DNA of 9,560 nt from Bacillota bacterium (lineage in GTDB: Bacteria > Bacillota_I > Bacilli_A > ML615J-28 > CAG-698). Of the stretch, positions 1 to 8,233 are shown in pieces (position 1 is the stretch's first letter; the number at the start of each line of letters is the position of its first letter). The DNA is taken from positions 1-9,560 of the forward strand of contig JAEZSA010000118.1 in assembly GCA_023422115.1 (NCBI GenBank), read 5' to 3'. The notes beneath the pieces are model-generated. The model did no database searches, was not told the origin of the DNA, and was given only the letters and a program-made list of their open reading frames with translations. The position numbers were made by a program, and so were the translations under genes.

Positions 1-3000
1 AATGTTATTTATGGAAAGAATATTGAAAGAAGAAATTATTCTCGAGTTCAAACCAATGTCGAATTACCAAATTTAATTGAGGTACAGACAAAGTCTTTTG
101 ATTGGTTTGTTCGTGAAGGAATTGAAGAATTATTTAATGAAATTTCTCCAATTCGAGATCATGGTGAAAAATTAGAATTGTATTTTAAAAACTTTGAATT
201 CGATGAACCAAAGTATACAATTCCTGAAGCAAAAAGAAATGATGCTAACTATTCTCGCCCTTTAAAAGCGGATGTTAGTCTAGTTTCCAAAGAAACTGGT
301 GAAATCAAAGAACAAAAAATCTTTTTAGGCGAATTTCCAATCATGACTCCTTGGGGAACTTTTATCATTAATGGAGCTGAAAGAGTTATTGTAACACAAA
401 TTATTCGTTCTGCAGGTGCATTTTATTCGAAGAGTATTGATAAGAAAACAGCTCAAGTACAATATTATGGACAAATTATTCCCACTCGTGGAGCATGGAT
501 TGAATTTGAAATGGGAAGCAGAAACATTTGGTATGCAAAACTTGACCGTTCAAAGAAAATTCCTCTTACTACTTTTTTGCGAGCAATGGGATTGAATTCC
601 AATAAAAACATATCTGAATTATACGATCCATTTGGAAGATCGGAGTATTTAGGAAATACATTTGAAAAAGATGAGACTTTTGGTTCTGATGACGCCTTAG
701 AGCAATTATATGATAAATTACGTCCAGGTGAAAAAGCCAATCCTGAAGGTGCAAGAAACTATCTTGCTAGTCGTTTATTTGAAATTAGACGATATGACTT
801 AGCTAGTGTTGGACGTTATAAAGTAAATAAAAAACTGGATGTCTTACAAAGAATACATAATATCGGTTTGAATAACTGTTTATTTGCTAGTGATATTATT
901 AATCCAAGTACAGGAGAAGTTGTTTTCACTAAGAATCAAGTCATCGATGCAAAAGTAATGGATTACTTAGAAGATCATCGTGAATTATTCAGAAAAACAT
1001 TTACTTATGAACAAATGTTAGAGGGAAATAGCGTTATTCTTGAAGTGATTGATGTATGTCATGAGAAAGATCGAAACAATCCAATCAGATTAGTAGGTAA
1101 CAATCAAGATGAAGAAGTTTGTCACGTGACGTTATCTGATATTTTAGCTGCCGTAGGTTATTTTATCAATCTTCATGAAGGCGTTGGCCGTACTGATGAT
1201 ATTGACCATTTAGGAAATAGACGATTGCGTTTAATTGGTGAATTATTACAAAATCAATTTAGAATCGGCTTAACAAAAATGGAAAAGAATGTTAAAGATA
1301 GAATGTCTACATCAAATGATACAAGAGCAATTGTTCCTCAAAATTTGATTAATATTCGTACATTGACATCTTCAATTAGAGAATTTTTCGGTAGTAGCCA
1401 ATTATCACAATTTATGGATCAAATCAACCCGTTATCAGAATTAACTCATAAACGTCGTTTATCAGCGCTAGGTGCTGGTGGATTGACTAGAGATCGTGCT
1501 GGATTTGAAGTTCGTGATGTTCATGTTTCCCATTATGGAAGAATTTGTCCTATTGAGACACCAGAAGGTCAAAACATCGGTTTGATAAACTCACTTGCTA
1601 CTTATGCACGCGTCGATAAATATGGTTTTATTGAAACACCATACTTAAAAGTAACACAAACAGAAGATGGAAAAGCGTTGGTATCTAGTGATTCAAATGA
1701 TGTAATCTACCTTACTGCTGATCGAGAAGAGAATTATTACATTGCTCAAGCTAATACTGAAGTAAACAGCAAATATGAAATTGTTGAAGAAAAAGTTACT
1801 GCTCGTCATATGGGGGAAACTCTAGAAATCGGGAAAGAAAAGATAGATTTAATTGATGTATCACCAAAACAAATTGTTGCGGTATCAACAGCATGTATTC
1901 CTTTCTTGGAACATGATGATGCCAATCGTGCTTTAATGGGTGCGAATATGCAACGACAAGCCATTCCGCTATTGAAACCAGAAGCAGCATTTGTTGCTAC
2001 AGGAATCGAAGCAAAGGCTGCAAAGGACTCTGGAGTCGCTGTAATTGCGGAAGGTGATGGTATTGTTGAATTTGTTGATGCTTTGAAAATTATTATTAAA
2101 GAAACAAACGGAAATATCCGTGATTATAAATTGATTAAATATGAACGATCTAATCATAGTACTTGTGTCAATCAAAGACCAATCGTAACCAAAGGTGACT
2201 TTGTGAAGAAAGGCGATGTTTTAGCTGATGGTCCATCAATGGATCGCGGTGAAATGGCTTTAGGCCGTAATGTAGTCATTGCTTTCATGACATGGAATGG
2301 TTATAACTATGAAGATGCTGTTGTAATGAGTGAACGTTTAGTTCAAGATGATGTATACACTTCAATTCATATTGAAAAATACGAAGTAGAAGTTCGTGAT
2401 ACTAAACTAGGAAAAGAAGAAATTACAAGAGAACTTGATGATCGTAAAGATGCTATAGCTAACCTTGATGAATTTGGAATTATTCGACTAGGTGCTGAAG
2501 TAAAAGAAAATGATATTCTAGTTGGAAAAGTAACACCTAAAGGACAAACAGATCCAACACCAGAAGAACGATTATCACGAGCTTTGTTTGCTGACAACTC
2601 GAAAGATGTTAGAAATACATCATTACGAGTTCCTCATGGTGGAGGAGGAATCGTTCATCGAATTGAACATTTTCGTCGTAAAGATGGAGATGAATTACCA
2701 CCATCGGTTAATGAAGTTGTTAGAGTATTTATTGTTCAGAAACGTAAAATTACAGAAGGCGATAAGATGGCAGGTCGCCATGGAAATAAAGGTGTTATTT
2801 CTAAAATATTGCCACAAGAAGATATGCCGTATATGGAAGATGGAACTCCAGTTGACATCATGTTGAACCCTCAAGGTATTCCTTCTCGTTTAAACATTGG
2901 TCAGGTTCTTGAAATTCATTTAGGAATGGCTGCTAAGAAATTAGGTGTTCATATAGCAACTCCTGTATTTGATGGCGTTAGGTCAAACGATCTAGCAGAA

Positions 3001-3513
3001 ATCATGAAGGAAGCTGGTATGAGCGAAGATGGTAAAACAACATTAATTGATGGTAGAACAGGAAAACCTTTCGATAATCGTATTTCTGTTGGTGTTATGT
3101 ACATGATTAAATTAGCACATATGGTAGATGATAAACTACATGCTCGTAGTGAAGGACCATACGCCTTGGTAACACAACAACCAATGGGTGGTAAAGCTCA
3201 AAATGGTGGACAACGATTCGGAGAAATGGAAGTATGGGCGCTAGAAGCTTATGGCGCTGCTTATACACTACGAGAAATGTTAACGATTAAATCCGATGAT
3301 ATGGTTGGTAGAAATAAGGTTTATAAGGCCATTGTAGATGGTGAAGATATTCCTGCTCCAGGAATTCCAGAAGCATTTAGAGTATTAATCAAGGAATTAC
3401 AAGGATTGGGAATCAATATTAGATTAATTGACAATGAAACAGGAGAAGATGTAGCAAATATGAGTTTGGTTGAAGAAATTGCTCTTGCTACTAAAGCTAA
3501 GAAATCTAATTAA
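1..3513 (+). CDS. rpoB: RNA polymerase beta subunit, 5' end cut by the window
   Basis: This is the beta subunit, which with beta' forms the RNA polymerase active centre. The frame is open from base 1 and its first visible residues (YGKNIERRNYSR, then ELPNLIEVQTKSFDWF) align with the Bacillus N-terminus. Only a handful of residues are therefore missing, and the TTG at 178 is internal rather than a start. The 1170 visible residues include the rifampicin-region core GSSQLSQFMDQ at about 464-474, THKRRLSALGAGGL at 482-495, CPIETPEG at about 516-523, NGYNYEDA with its acidic pair at 771-772, GDKMAGRHGNKG at 920-931, and the C-terminal block GGQRFGEMEVWALEAYGAAY. The protein lacks the long acidic C-terminal tail of B. 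subtilis RpoB. The stop is a tandem TAA-TAG. Near-invariant prolines are replaced at visible residues 138, 492 and 524, and the usual FGEKA motif reads FADNS. Identity is certain; drug phenotype is not. Confidence 0.99.
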   Translation, partial: NVIYGKNIERRNYSRVQTNVELPNLIEVQTKSFDWFVREGIEELFNEISPIRDHGEKLELYFKNFEFDEPKYTIPEAKRNDANYSRPLKADVSLVSKETGEIKEQKIFLGEFPIMTPWGTFIINGAERVIVTQIIRSAGAFYSKSIDKKTAQVQYYGQIIPTRGAWIEFEMGSRNIWYAKLDRSKKIPLTTFLRAMGLNSNKNISELYDPFGRSEYLGNTFEKDETFGSDDALEQLYDKLRPGEKANPEGARNYLASRLFEIRRYDLASVGRYKVNKKLDVLQRIHNIGLNNCLFASDIINPSTGEVVFTKNQVIDAKVMDYLEDHRELFRKTFTYEQMLEGNSVILEVIDVCHEKDRNNPIRLVGNNQDEEVCHVTLSDILAAVGYFINLHEGVGRTDDIDHLGNRRLRLIGELLQNQFRIGLTKMEKNVKDRMSTSNDTRAIVPQNLINIRTLTSSIREFFGSSQLSQFMDQINPLSELTHKRRLSALGAGGLTRDRAGFEVRDVHVSHYGRICPIETPEGQNIGLINSLATYARVDKYGFIETPYLKVTQTEDGKALVSSDSNDVIYLTADREENYYIAQANTEVNSKYEIVEEKVTARHMGETLEIGKEKIDLIDVSPKQIVAVSTACIPFLEHDDANRALMGANMQRQAIPLLKPEAAFVATGIEAKAAKDSGVAVIAEGDGIVEFVDALKIIIKETNGNIRDYKLIKYERSNHSTCVNQRPIVTKGDFVKKGDVLADGPSMDRGEMALGRNVVIAFMTWNGYNYEDAVVMSERLVQDDVYTSIHIEKYEVEVRDTKLGKEEITRELDDRKDAIANLDEFGIIRLGAEVKENDILVGKVTPKGQTDPTPEERLSRALFADNSKDVRNTSLRVPHGGGGIVHRIEHFRRKDGDELPPSVNEVVRVFIVQKRKITEGDKMAGRHGNKGVISKILPQEDMPYMEDGTPVDIMLNPQGIPSRLNIGQVLEIHLGMAAKKLGVHIATPVFDGVRSNDLAEIMKEAGMSEDGKTTLIDGRTGKPFDNRISVGVMYMIKLAHMVDDKLHARSEGPYALVTQQPMGGKAQNGGQRFGEMEVWALEAYGAAYTLREMLTIKSDDMVGRNKVYKAIVDGEDIPAPGIPEAFRVLIKELQGLGINIRLIDNETGEDVANMSLVEEIALATKAKKSN

Positions 3514-3539
3514 TAGTAGCAAATCTTTTTTAAAAATTT

Positions 3540-3547
3540 GAGGTGAT
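3540..3547 (+). promoter_or_regulatory. Ribosome binding site that fixes the rpoC TTG start
   Basis: GAGGTGAT matches eight consecutive positions of the canonical anti-Shine-Dalgarno complement (AAGGAGGTGATC). It lies three bases before the TTG at 3551, and the GAGG core is seven bases upstream. The next in-frame ATG, at 3584, has no comparable site. B. subtilis rpoC, as I recall it, also begins with TTG. This supports TTG at 3551 as the true start. Confidence 0.85.
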
Positions 3548-3550
3548 AAT

Positions 3551-6500
3551 TTGAATAATAAAAAGAAATATAGTTACATACAAATGAGTATTGCATCTCC
3601 TGAAGATATAAGAAGTTGGAGTTATGGTGAAGTCAAGAAACATGAAACGATTAACTACCGAACTTTAAAACCAGAACGTGATGGCTTATTTTGTGAAGTA
3701 ATTTTTGGACCAACCAAAGATTACCAATGTGCTTGTGGCAAATCAAAAAGATCTCCTAAAGGAGAAACTAAATGCGATCGTTGTGGTGTTGAATTAACTG
3801 AAAGTAAAGTTAGGCGTGAACGAATGGGTCACATTGAACTAGCTGCACCAGTTGTTCATACTTGGTTTTTACGAAATAGTCCAAGCAAAATAGCTTTAAT
3901 GCTAGATATGAAAACAAAAGAGGTAGAAGATATTGTTTATCTTGCTTCTTATATTGTAATTGATCCAGGTTCAATTGAAAGTTTACAAAAAGGTAGAATT
4001 CTTTCAGAACAAGAATGTAGTGTTTATCAACGTCAATATGGTAGTTCTAAATTCAAAGCTCTAACAGGAGCAGAAGCTATTAAGAAATTATTAAAAGACT
4101 TAGATTTAAAAGAAATCACTACAAATTTACGCGCTGAATTAAAAACAGCAACCAAACAAAAACGGGAAAAATTAATCAAACGTCTTGAAGTTGTTGAAGC
4201 ATTCTATAAATCAGATAATAAACCAGAATGGATGGTTATGGATGTTATTCCGGTATTACCTCCAGATTTAAGACCAATGGTTCAATTAGATGGTGGACGT
4301 TTTGCTACCACTGATTTAAATGATTTATATCGTCGTATTTTAAATAGAAATAATCGTTTACGTAAACAATTCGAACAAAGAGCTCCAGGATTAATTACAA
4401 AGAATGAAAAACGTATGTTGCAAGAAGCAGTCGATGCTTTAATTGACAATGGAAAACGAAATAAAAAAGTAGTTGTTGAAAAGAAACGACCTTTGAAATC
4501 ATTATCAGATTTATTACGTGGTAAACAAGGACGTTTCCGTCAAAACTTACTGGGAAAACGTGTTGACTATTCTGGTCGTAGCGTTATCGTTGTAGGTCCA
4601 GATTTACAAATGTATCAATGTGGTATTCCCCGTGAAATGGCTTTGATTTTATTTAAACCATTTATTATTAATGCAATCATTAAGCAAGATCAAGAAAATC
4701 AAGATAATAATACGATTAAAATAAATATTAAAAAAGCAAAGGAAATGATTGATGAAGGTCATCCAATTGCGATGACTCAACTAGAAAAAATTATTGTTGA
4801 ACACCCAGTTTTATTAAATCGAGCTCCAACACTACATCGTCTAGGTATTCAAGCATTCGAACCAAAATTAGTAGAAGGAAAAGCAATAAGATTGCATCCA
4901 CTAGTAACGACTGCTTTTAATGCCGATTTTGATGGTGACCAAATGGCAGTTCATGTACCTTTATCGCAAGAAGCACAAGCAGAAGCTAGATTGTTGATGT
5001 TAGCATCGAAGAATATTTTAGCACCAAAAGATGGAAAACCTATTGTTACTCCATCGCAAGATATGGTTTTAGGTAACTACTATCTAACCATTGAAAAAGC
5101 GGGAGAAAAAGGTGAAGGACGCGTATTTAAAGATATCAATGAAGTTGAAATGGCGTATGAGAATGATGAAATTACATTTCATTCACGAATTGCTTTATTG
5201 CCTAAAGCATTAAATAACCCTCATTTTACCGATGACCAATTAAAAAAATACATTATTACTACTTATGGTAAAATTATTTTTAATAGTATTTTTCCTCAAG
5301 AAAAACCATATATTCCTTATGTAAATGAAGCAACAACAGAAAACTTAACAGAGGGAACCAGTGACAAATTTTTTGTCGAAAAGGGAACTAATATCAAACA
5401 ATATTTACTTGAACATAGCCAAAAATTACCTCATCCTTTTAAAAAGAAATTTTTAAGTCAGGTGATTGCGGAAGTGTTCAAACAATTTAAACTTTCAGAG
5501 ACTTCAAAAACATTGGATAAGATGAAAGATTTAGGTTTCAAATATTCAACAGTTGCTGGTATTACAGTAGCAGCATCCGATATTAATGTTATAGGTACGA
5601 AAACAAAAGTATTATCAGATGCTGAAGAGAAAGTTAAACGTTATGATAACTTCTATCATCGTGGTTTAATGACTGCATCAGAACGACGTACTAATGTAAT
5701 CAACGTGTGGAAAGAAACAAAAGAAACACTAGAAGAAGATATTAAAAAAGAAGTAAATGAAAAGTATATTGATAATCATATTTATATGATGAGTGATAGT
5801 GGTGCCAGAGGTAGTATTTCTAACTTCGTTCAATTATCAGGTATGCGTGGATTGATGGCTAAACCAAACAATGAAACCATCGATATTCCAATTCGTTCTT
5901 CCTTTAGAGAAGGATTAACAATGTCTGAATTCTTCATTTCTACTCATGGTGCCCGAAAAGGATCAACCGATACAGCATTAAAGACTGCAGAATCAGGTTA
6001 CTTAACAAGACGTTTGGTTGATGTTAGTCAAGATGTTATCGTTGTAGAAGATGATTGTGGTACTGATAAAGGAATGTGTGTAACTGCTCTAGTTGCTGAA
6101 GATGGCCGTGTTATTGTTCCATTACTAGATCGCATTGTGGGTAGATATACGAACAAACCTGTAATCAATCCTCAAAATAATGAAGTAATCATCGAAGCAA
6201 ATGAGTTTATTTCTGATATGATTGCTGATCAAATTATCAAAAGCGGAGTTAAAGAAGTTTATATTCGAACATTGTTGACTTGTAATTGTAAGAATGGTGT
6301 TTGTGTTAAATGTTATGGTTCTGATCTATCAACAGGTGAAGTTGTTGAAAGAGGAGAAGTTGTAGGCGTTATTGCTGCCCAATCAATTGGGGAACCGGGT
6401 ACACAATTAACCATGAGAACATTCCACTCAGGGGGTGTTGCTGGTGATGATATTACTCAAGGTCTTCCTCGTATTCAAGAATTATTTGAAGCTCGTGAAC

Positions 6501-7198
6501 CAAAAGGAAAAGCGATTATTTCTGAAATAGATGGTATTGTTAATTCTATCAAACCAGAAAATTCAAATAGATTTGAAATCGAGATTCAAAATAAAGACAC
6601 AAAAGAAATTAAGAAATACTTAACAGATAGTGGTAAAGTTGTCATTGTTCGTGAAAAGAGCAATGTAAAGGCTGGAGATCGATTAACTGAAGGGTTAATT
6701 CATCCTCGTGAATTGTTGAGAGTAGGAACTGTTGAAGATGTTGAAAAATATATTTTAAAGGAAGTACAAAAAGTATATCGTTCTCAAGGTGTAGATATTT
6801 CCGATAAACATATAGAAATCATCATTAAACAAATGCTACAAAAAGTTGTTGTCGTTAATGAAGGAGAAACAGACTTATTACCAGGTAGTTATATCTCTAA
6901 GAGTGAACTATATAGTTATATGGAAGAATGTATTAATAATGGTAAGATTACACCCATTACTAAACCGGTATTACTAGGTATTACAAGAGCTTCCTTAAAA
7001 TCTGACTCATTCTTATCAGCAGCATCCTTCCAGGAAACAACAAGAGTATTGACAGAAGCTGCCATACGTGGTAAAAAAGACTACCTTGAAGGATTAAAGG
7101 AAAACATCATTATTGGTGGTTTAATTCCTGCTGGTAGCGGAATTGCTTTTGCTGATATTTTAAAACATGAACCCGAACAAGAAGAAGAAAAAGAATAG
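3551..7198 (+). CDS. rpoC: RNA polymerase beta' subunit
   Basis: This is the beta' subunit, which carries the catalytic magnesium site of RNA polymerase. At 1215 residues it is close to the Bacillus length of about 1200. In order it shows the N-terminal zinc site (C60, C62, C75, C78), the GKQGRFRQNLLGKRVDYSGR segment near 324-343, the NADFDGDQM magnesium loop (D459, D461, D463), the bridge helix around THGARKGSTDTALKT, the second zinc site (C836, C911, C918, C921), and the trigger loop QLTMRTFHSGG with H959. The tail is acidic (EQEEEKE). The start is TTG, 37 bases after rpoB, so the two are almost certainly cotranscribed. Two oddities stand out. The usually invariant Leu after GARKG in the bridge helix is Ser (S805), and there is a roughly eight-residue polar insertion near 379-388 relative to B. 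subtilis as I recall it. All catalytic residues I can check are intact. Confidence 0.99.
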   Translation: MNNKKKYSYIQMSIASPEDIRSWSYGEVKKHETINYRTLKPERDGLFCEVIFGPTKDYQCACGKSKRSPKGETKCDRCGVELTESKVRRERMGHIELAAPVVHTWFLRNSPSKIALMLDMKTKEVEDIVYLASYIVIDPGSIESLQKGRILSEQECSVYQRQYGSSKFKALTGAEAIKKLLKDLDLKEITTNLRAELKTATKQKREKLIKRLEVVEAFYKSDNKPEWMVMDVIPVLPPDLRPMVQLDGGRFATTDLNDLYRRILNRNNRLRKQFEQRAPGLITKNEKRMLQEAVDALIDNGKRNKKVVVEKKRPLKSLSDLLRGKQGRFRQNLLGKRVDYSGRSVIVVGPDLQMYQCGIPREMALILFKPFIINAIIKQDQENQDNNTIKINIKKAKEMIDEGHPIAMTQLEKIIVEHPVLLNRAPTLHRLGIQAFEPKLVEGKAIRLHPLVTTAFNADFDGDQMAVHVPLSQEAQAEARLLMLASKNILAPKDGKPIVTPSQDMVLGNYYLTIEKAGEKGEGRVFKDINEVEMAYENDEITFHSRIALLPKALNNPHFTDDQLKKYIITTYGKIIFNSIFPQEKPYIPYVNEATTENLTEGTSDKFFVEKGTNIKQYLLEHSQKLPHPFKKKFLSQVIAEVFKQFKLSETSKTLDKMKDLGFKYSTVAGITVAASDINVIGTKTKVLSDAEEKVKRYDNFYHRGLMTASERRTNVINVWKETKETLEEDIKKEVNEKYIDNHIYMMSDSGARGSISNFVQLSGMRGLMAKPNNETIDIPIRSSFREGLTMSEFFISTHGARKGSTDTALKTAESGYLTRRLVDVSQDVIVVEDDCGTDKGMCVTALVAEDGRVIVPLLDRIVGRYTNKPVINPQNNEVIIEANEFISDMIADQIIKSGVKEVYIRTLLTCNCKNGVCVKCYGSDLSTGEVVERGEVVGVIAAQSIGEPGTQLTMRTFHSGGVAGDDITQGLPRIQELFEAREPKGKAIISEIDGIVNSIKPENSNRFEIEIQNKDTKEIKKYLTDSGKVVIVREKSNVKAGDRLTEGLIHPRELLRVGTVEDVEKYILKEVQKVYRSQGVDISDKHIEIIIKQMLQKVVVVNEGETDLLPGSYISKSELYSYMEECINNGKITPITKPVLLGITRASLKSDSFLSAASFQETTRVLTEAAIRGKKDYLEGLKENIIIGGLIPAGSGIAFADILKHEPEQEEEKE

Positions 7199-7222
7199 AT
7201 GGGAACCCCCATCTATTTTTTT
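7196..7222 (+). terminator. Intrinsic terminator of rpoBC, overlapping the rpoC stop codon
   Basis: A perfect 8-base-pair stem, TAGATGGG (7196-7203) with CCCATCTA (7208-7215), encloses the 4-base loop AACC and is followed by seven T residues (7216-7222). The first three stem bases are the rpoC TAG stop codon. The arrangement is that of a classical Rho-independent terminator on the + strand. It separates rpoBC from the downstream gene, which has its own promoter. Confidence 0.93.
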
Positions 7223-7239
7223 ATGCATAGAGAATTATC

Positions 7240-7268
7240 TTGATAAAAAGGACTTGTTGTGATAAAAT
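7240..7268 (+). promoter_or_regulatory. Extended -10 promoter for the E2-like gene
   Basis: The -35 element is TTGATA (7240-7245) and the -10 element is TAAAAT (7263-7268), separated by 17 bases. TG at 7260-7261 sits one base before the -10, giving an extended -10 (TGaTAAAAT). Transcription would start near 7275, leaving a leader of about 24 bases with AAGGAG (7286-7291) seven bases before the ATG. It lies just after the rpoBC terminator, as expected for a promoter of an independent unit. It is a typical vegetative sigma factor pattern. Confidence 0.8.
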
Positions 7269-7298
7269 AGCACTATCTAATTTATAAGGAGAAAAAAC

Positions 7299-8156
7299 AT
7301 GTTTGGAAAAAGAAGTGATGGAAAGAAAATCAAGGGATTAAGTCCTGTAAATCGAATCATTCCTCATATCATGAGTGCTCGTCACGACTCACAAAATCTT
7401 TTTAAATATGAATTACAATGTGAATCATTAGATGAATTTATTACAAAAGAAAAAGAAAAAGAAATATCTATTAATTACATGCATATTATAATCGCAGGTA
7501 TTGTTCGCTTATTCGCTTTACGACCTCAATTAAATAGATTTGTCATGAATGGGAGAATCTTTAAACGTAATAATATTATGGTTTCTTTTGTTGTAAAGAA
7601 AGCTTTACGAGATGATGTTGAAGAAACAACGGTTAAACTAGAATTCACTGGAAAAGAAAGCATTTACCAAATTAAAGAAAAAATAGACAATGAAATAAAA
7701 GCCAATAGTAATGTAAATGCGGTGAACGAAACAGATAAAACTGCGAAATTTCTTACCAATGTTCCTAATTTCTTGATTAAAATAGGAGTAGGGCTTTTAA
7801 AATGGTTGGATAAACATGGAATGATGCCTAAGAAGGTCATTGCTGCTAGTCCATTTCATACATCAATATTCATCACCAATTTAAAGTCAATTAAGACTGA
7901 TTATATTTATCACCATATTTATGATTTTGGTACAACAGGAATATTTATCAGTATGGGAAAAGAAAAAATGCAAGCTGTGGTTGATAAAGAAGGAAATATT
8001 GTTTCTAGAAAAGTAATGACTTTAGGTGTTGTTACCGATGAACGTTTTTGTGATGGTTTATACTTTGGGAATTCTTTACGATTATTAAAAAGAATCTATG
8101 AGAATCCAAATGTTCTTAAAGAAGAACTAGAACATGTTGTAGAAGACATAGATTGA
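7299..8156 (+). CDS. Stand-alone E2/chloramphenicol-acetyltransferase-fold protein lacking the catalytic His
   Basis: The 285-residue protein resembles the catalytic core of 2-oxo acid dehydrogenase E2 acyltransferases. It opens with an LSPVNRIIPHIM segment like the E2 core start LSPMRRAIAKHM. It has a mid-protein block (LFALRPQLNRFVMNGR) matching the E2 pattern in which a hydrophobic helix precedes P-x-LN, an SIFITNL strand near residues 192-198, and a C-terminal TDERFCDG segment aligned with the E2 active-site motif DHRxxDG. The catalytic histidine is therefore Glu248, while Asp247, Asp252 and Gly253 remain. There is no lipoyl or E3-binding domain, no signal peptide and no clear membrane helix, and no E1 or E3 gene is near. 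It has its own promoter, an AAGGAG site and a TGA stop. From memory, similar short proteins with a DER-type motif occur in gut Firmicutes, annotated as E2 subunits. Its substrate and role are unknown: it may be a degenerate acyltransferase or a non-catalytic binding or scaffold protein. Chloramphenicol resistance is unlikely. Confidence 0.8.
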   Translation: MFGKRSDGKKIKGLSPVNRIIPHIMSARHDSQNLFKYELQCESLDEFITKEKEKEISINYMHIIIAGIVRLFALRPQLNRFVMNGRIFKRNNIMVSFVVKKALRDDVEETTVKLEFTGKESIYQIKEKIDNEIKANSNVNAVNETDKTAKFLTNVPNFLIKIGVGLLKWLDKHGMMPKKVIAASPFHTSIFITNLKSIKTDYIYHHIYDFGTTGIFISMGKEKMQAVVDKEGNIVSRKVMTLGVVTDERFCDGLYFGNSLRLLKRIYENPNVLKEELEHVVEDID

Positions 8157-8160
8157 GATC

Positions 8161-8212
8161 TAATAAATAAAAATTAAAAAAAACTTGACAATAATAAAAA
8201 AAAGAGTATAAT
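8161..8212 (+). promoter_or_regulatory. Strong consensus promoter for the str genes
   Basis: TTGACA (8185-8190) and TATAAT (8207-8212) both match the vegetative sigma consensus perfectly, with a 16-base spacer. Bases 8161-8183 are only A or T and rich in A-tracts, which fits an UP-element-like contact for the alpha subunit. The predicted start is near 8219. A strong promoter is expected ahead of ribosomal protein genes. No terminator lies between the E2-like gene stop (8156) and this promoter, so readthrough from upstream is also possible. Confidence 0.88.
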
Positions 8213-8233
8213 AATATAGGATTTATGAATACT

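Noticed and set aside
178..180. TTG as the start of rpoB
   Set aside because: The frame is open back to base 1 and the 59 codons before it match the conserved RpoB N-terminus.
465..2597. Open frames of 61-91 codons on the minus strand inside rpoB (465-740, 569-754, 1796-1990, 1969-2175, 2367-2597)
   Set aside because: They lie antisense to a highly conserved gene, show no recognisable motifs and have low-complexity composition. They are shadow frames.
2588..2866. Plus-strand frame of 92 codons inside rpoB
   Set aside because: It overlaps the conserved RpoB C-terminal region in another frame, with no ribosome binding site and no family resemblance.
3520..3540. Inverted repeat CAAAT...ATTTG between rpoB and rpoC as a terminator or attenuator
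   Set aside because: The stem is almost all A-T with a mismatch and a 3-base loop. It has no following U-tract and runs straight into the rpoC ribosome binding site.
7299..8156. Chloramphenicol acetyltransferase resistance gene
   Set aside because: The fold family fits, but the catalytic His of HxxxDG is Glu and the N-terminal part resembles E2 cores more than CAT. The context is housekeeping.
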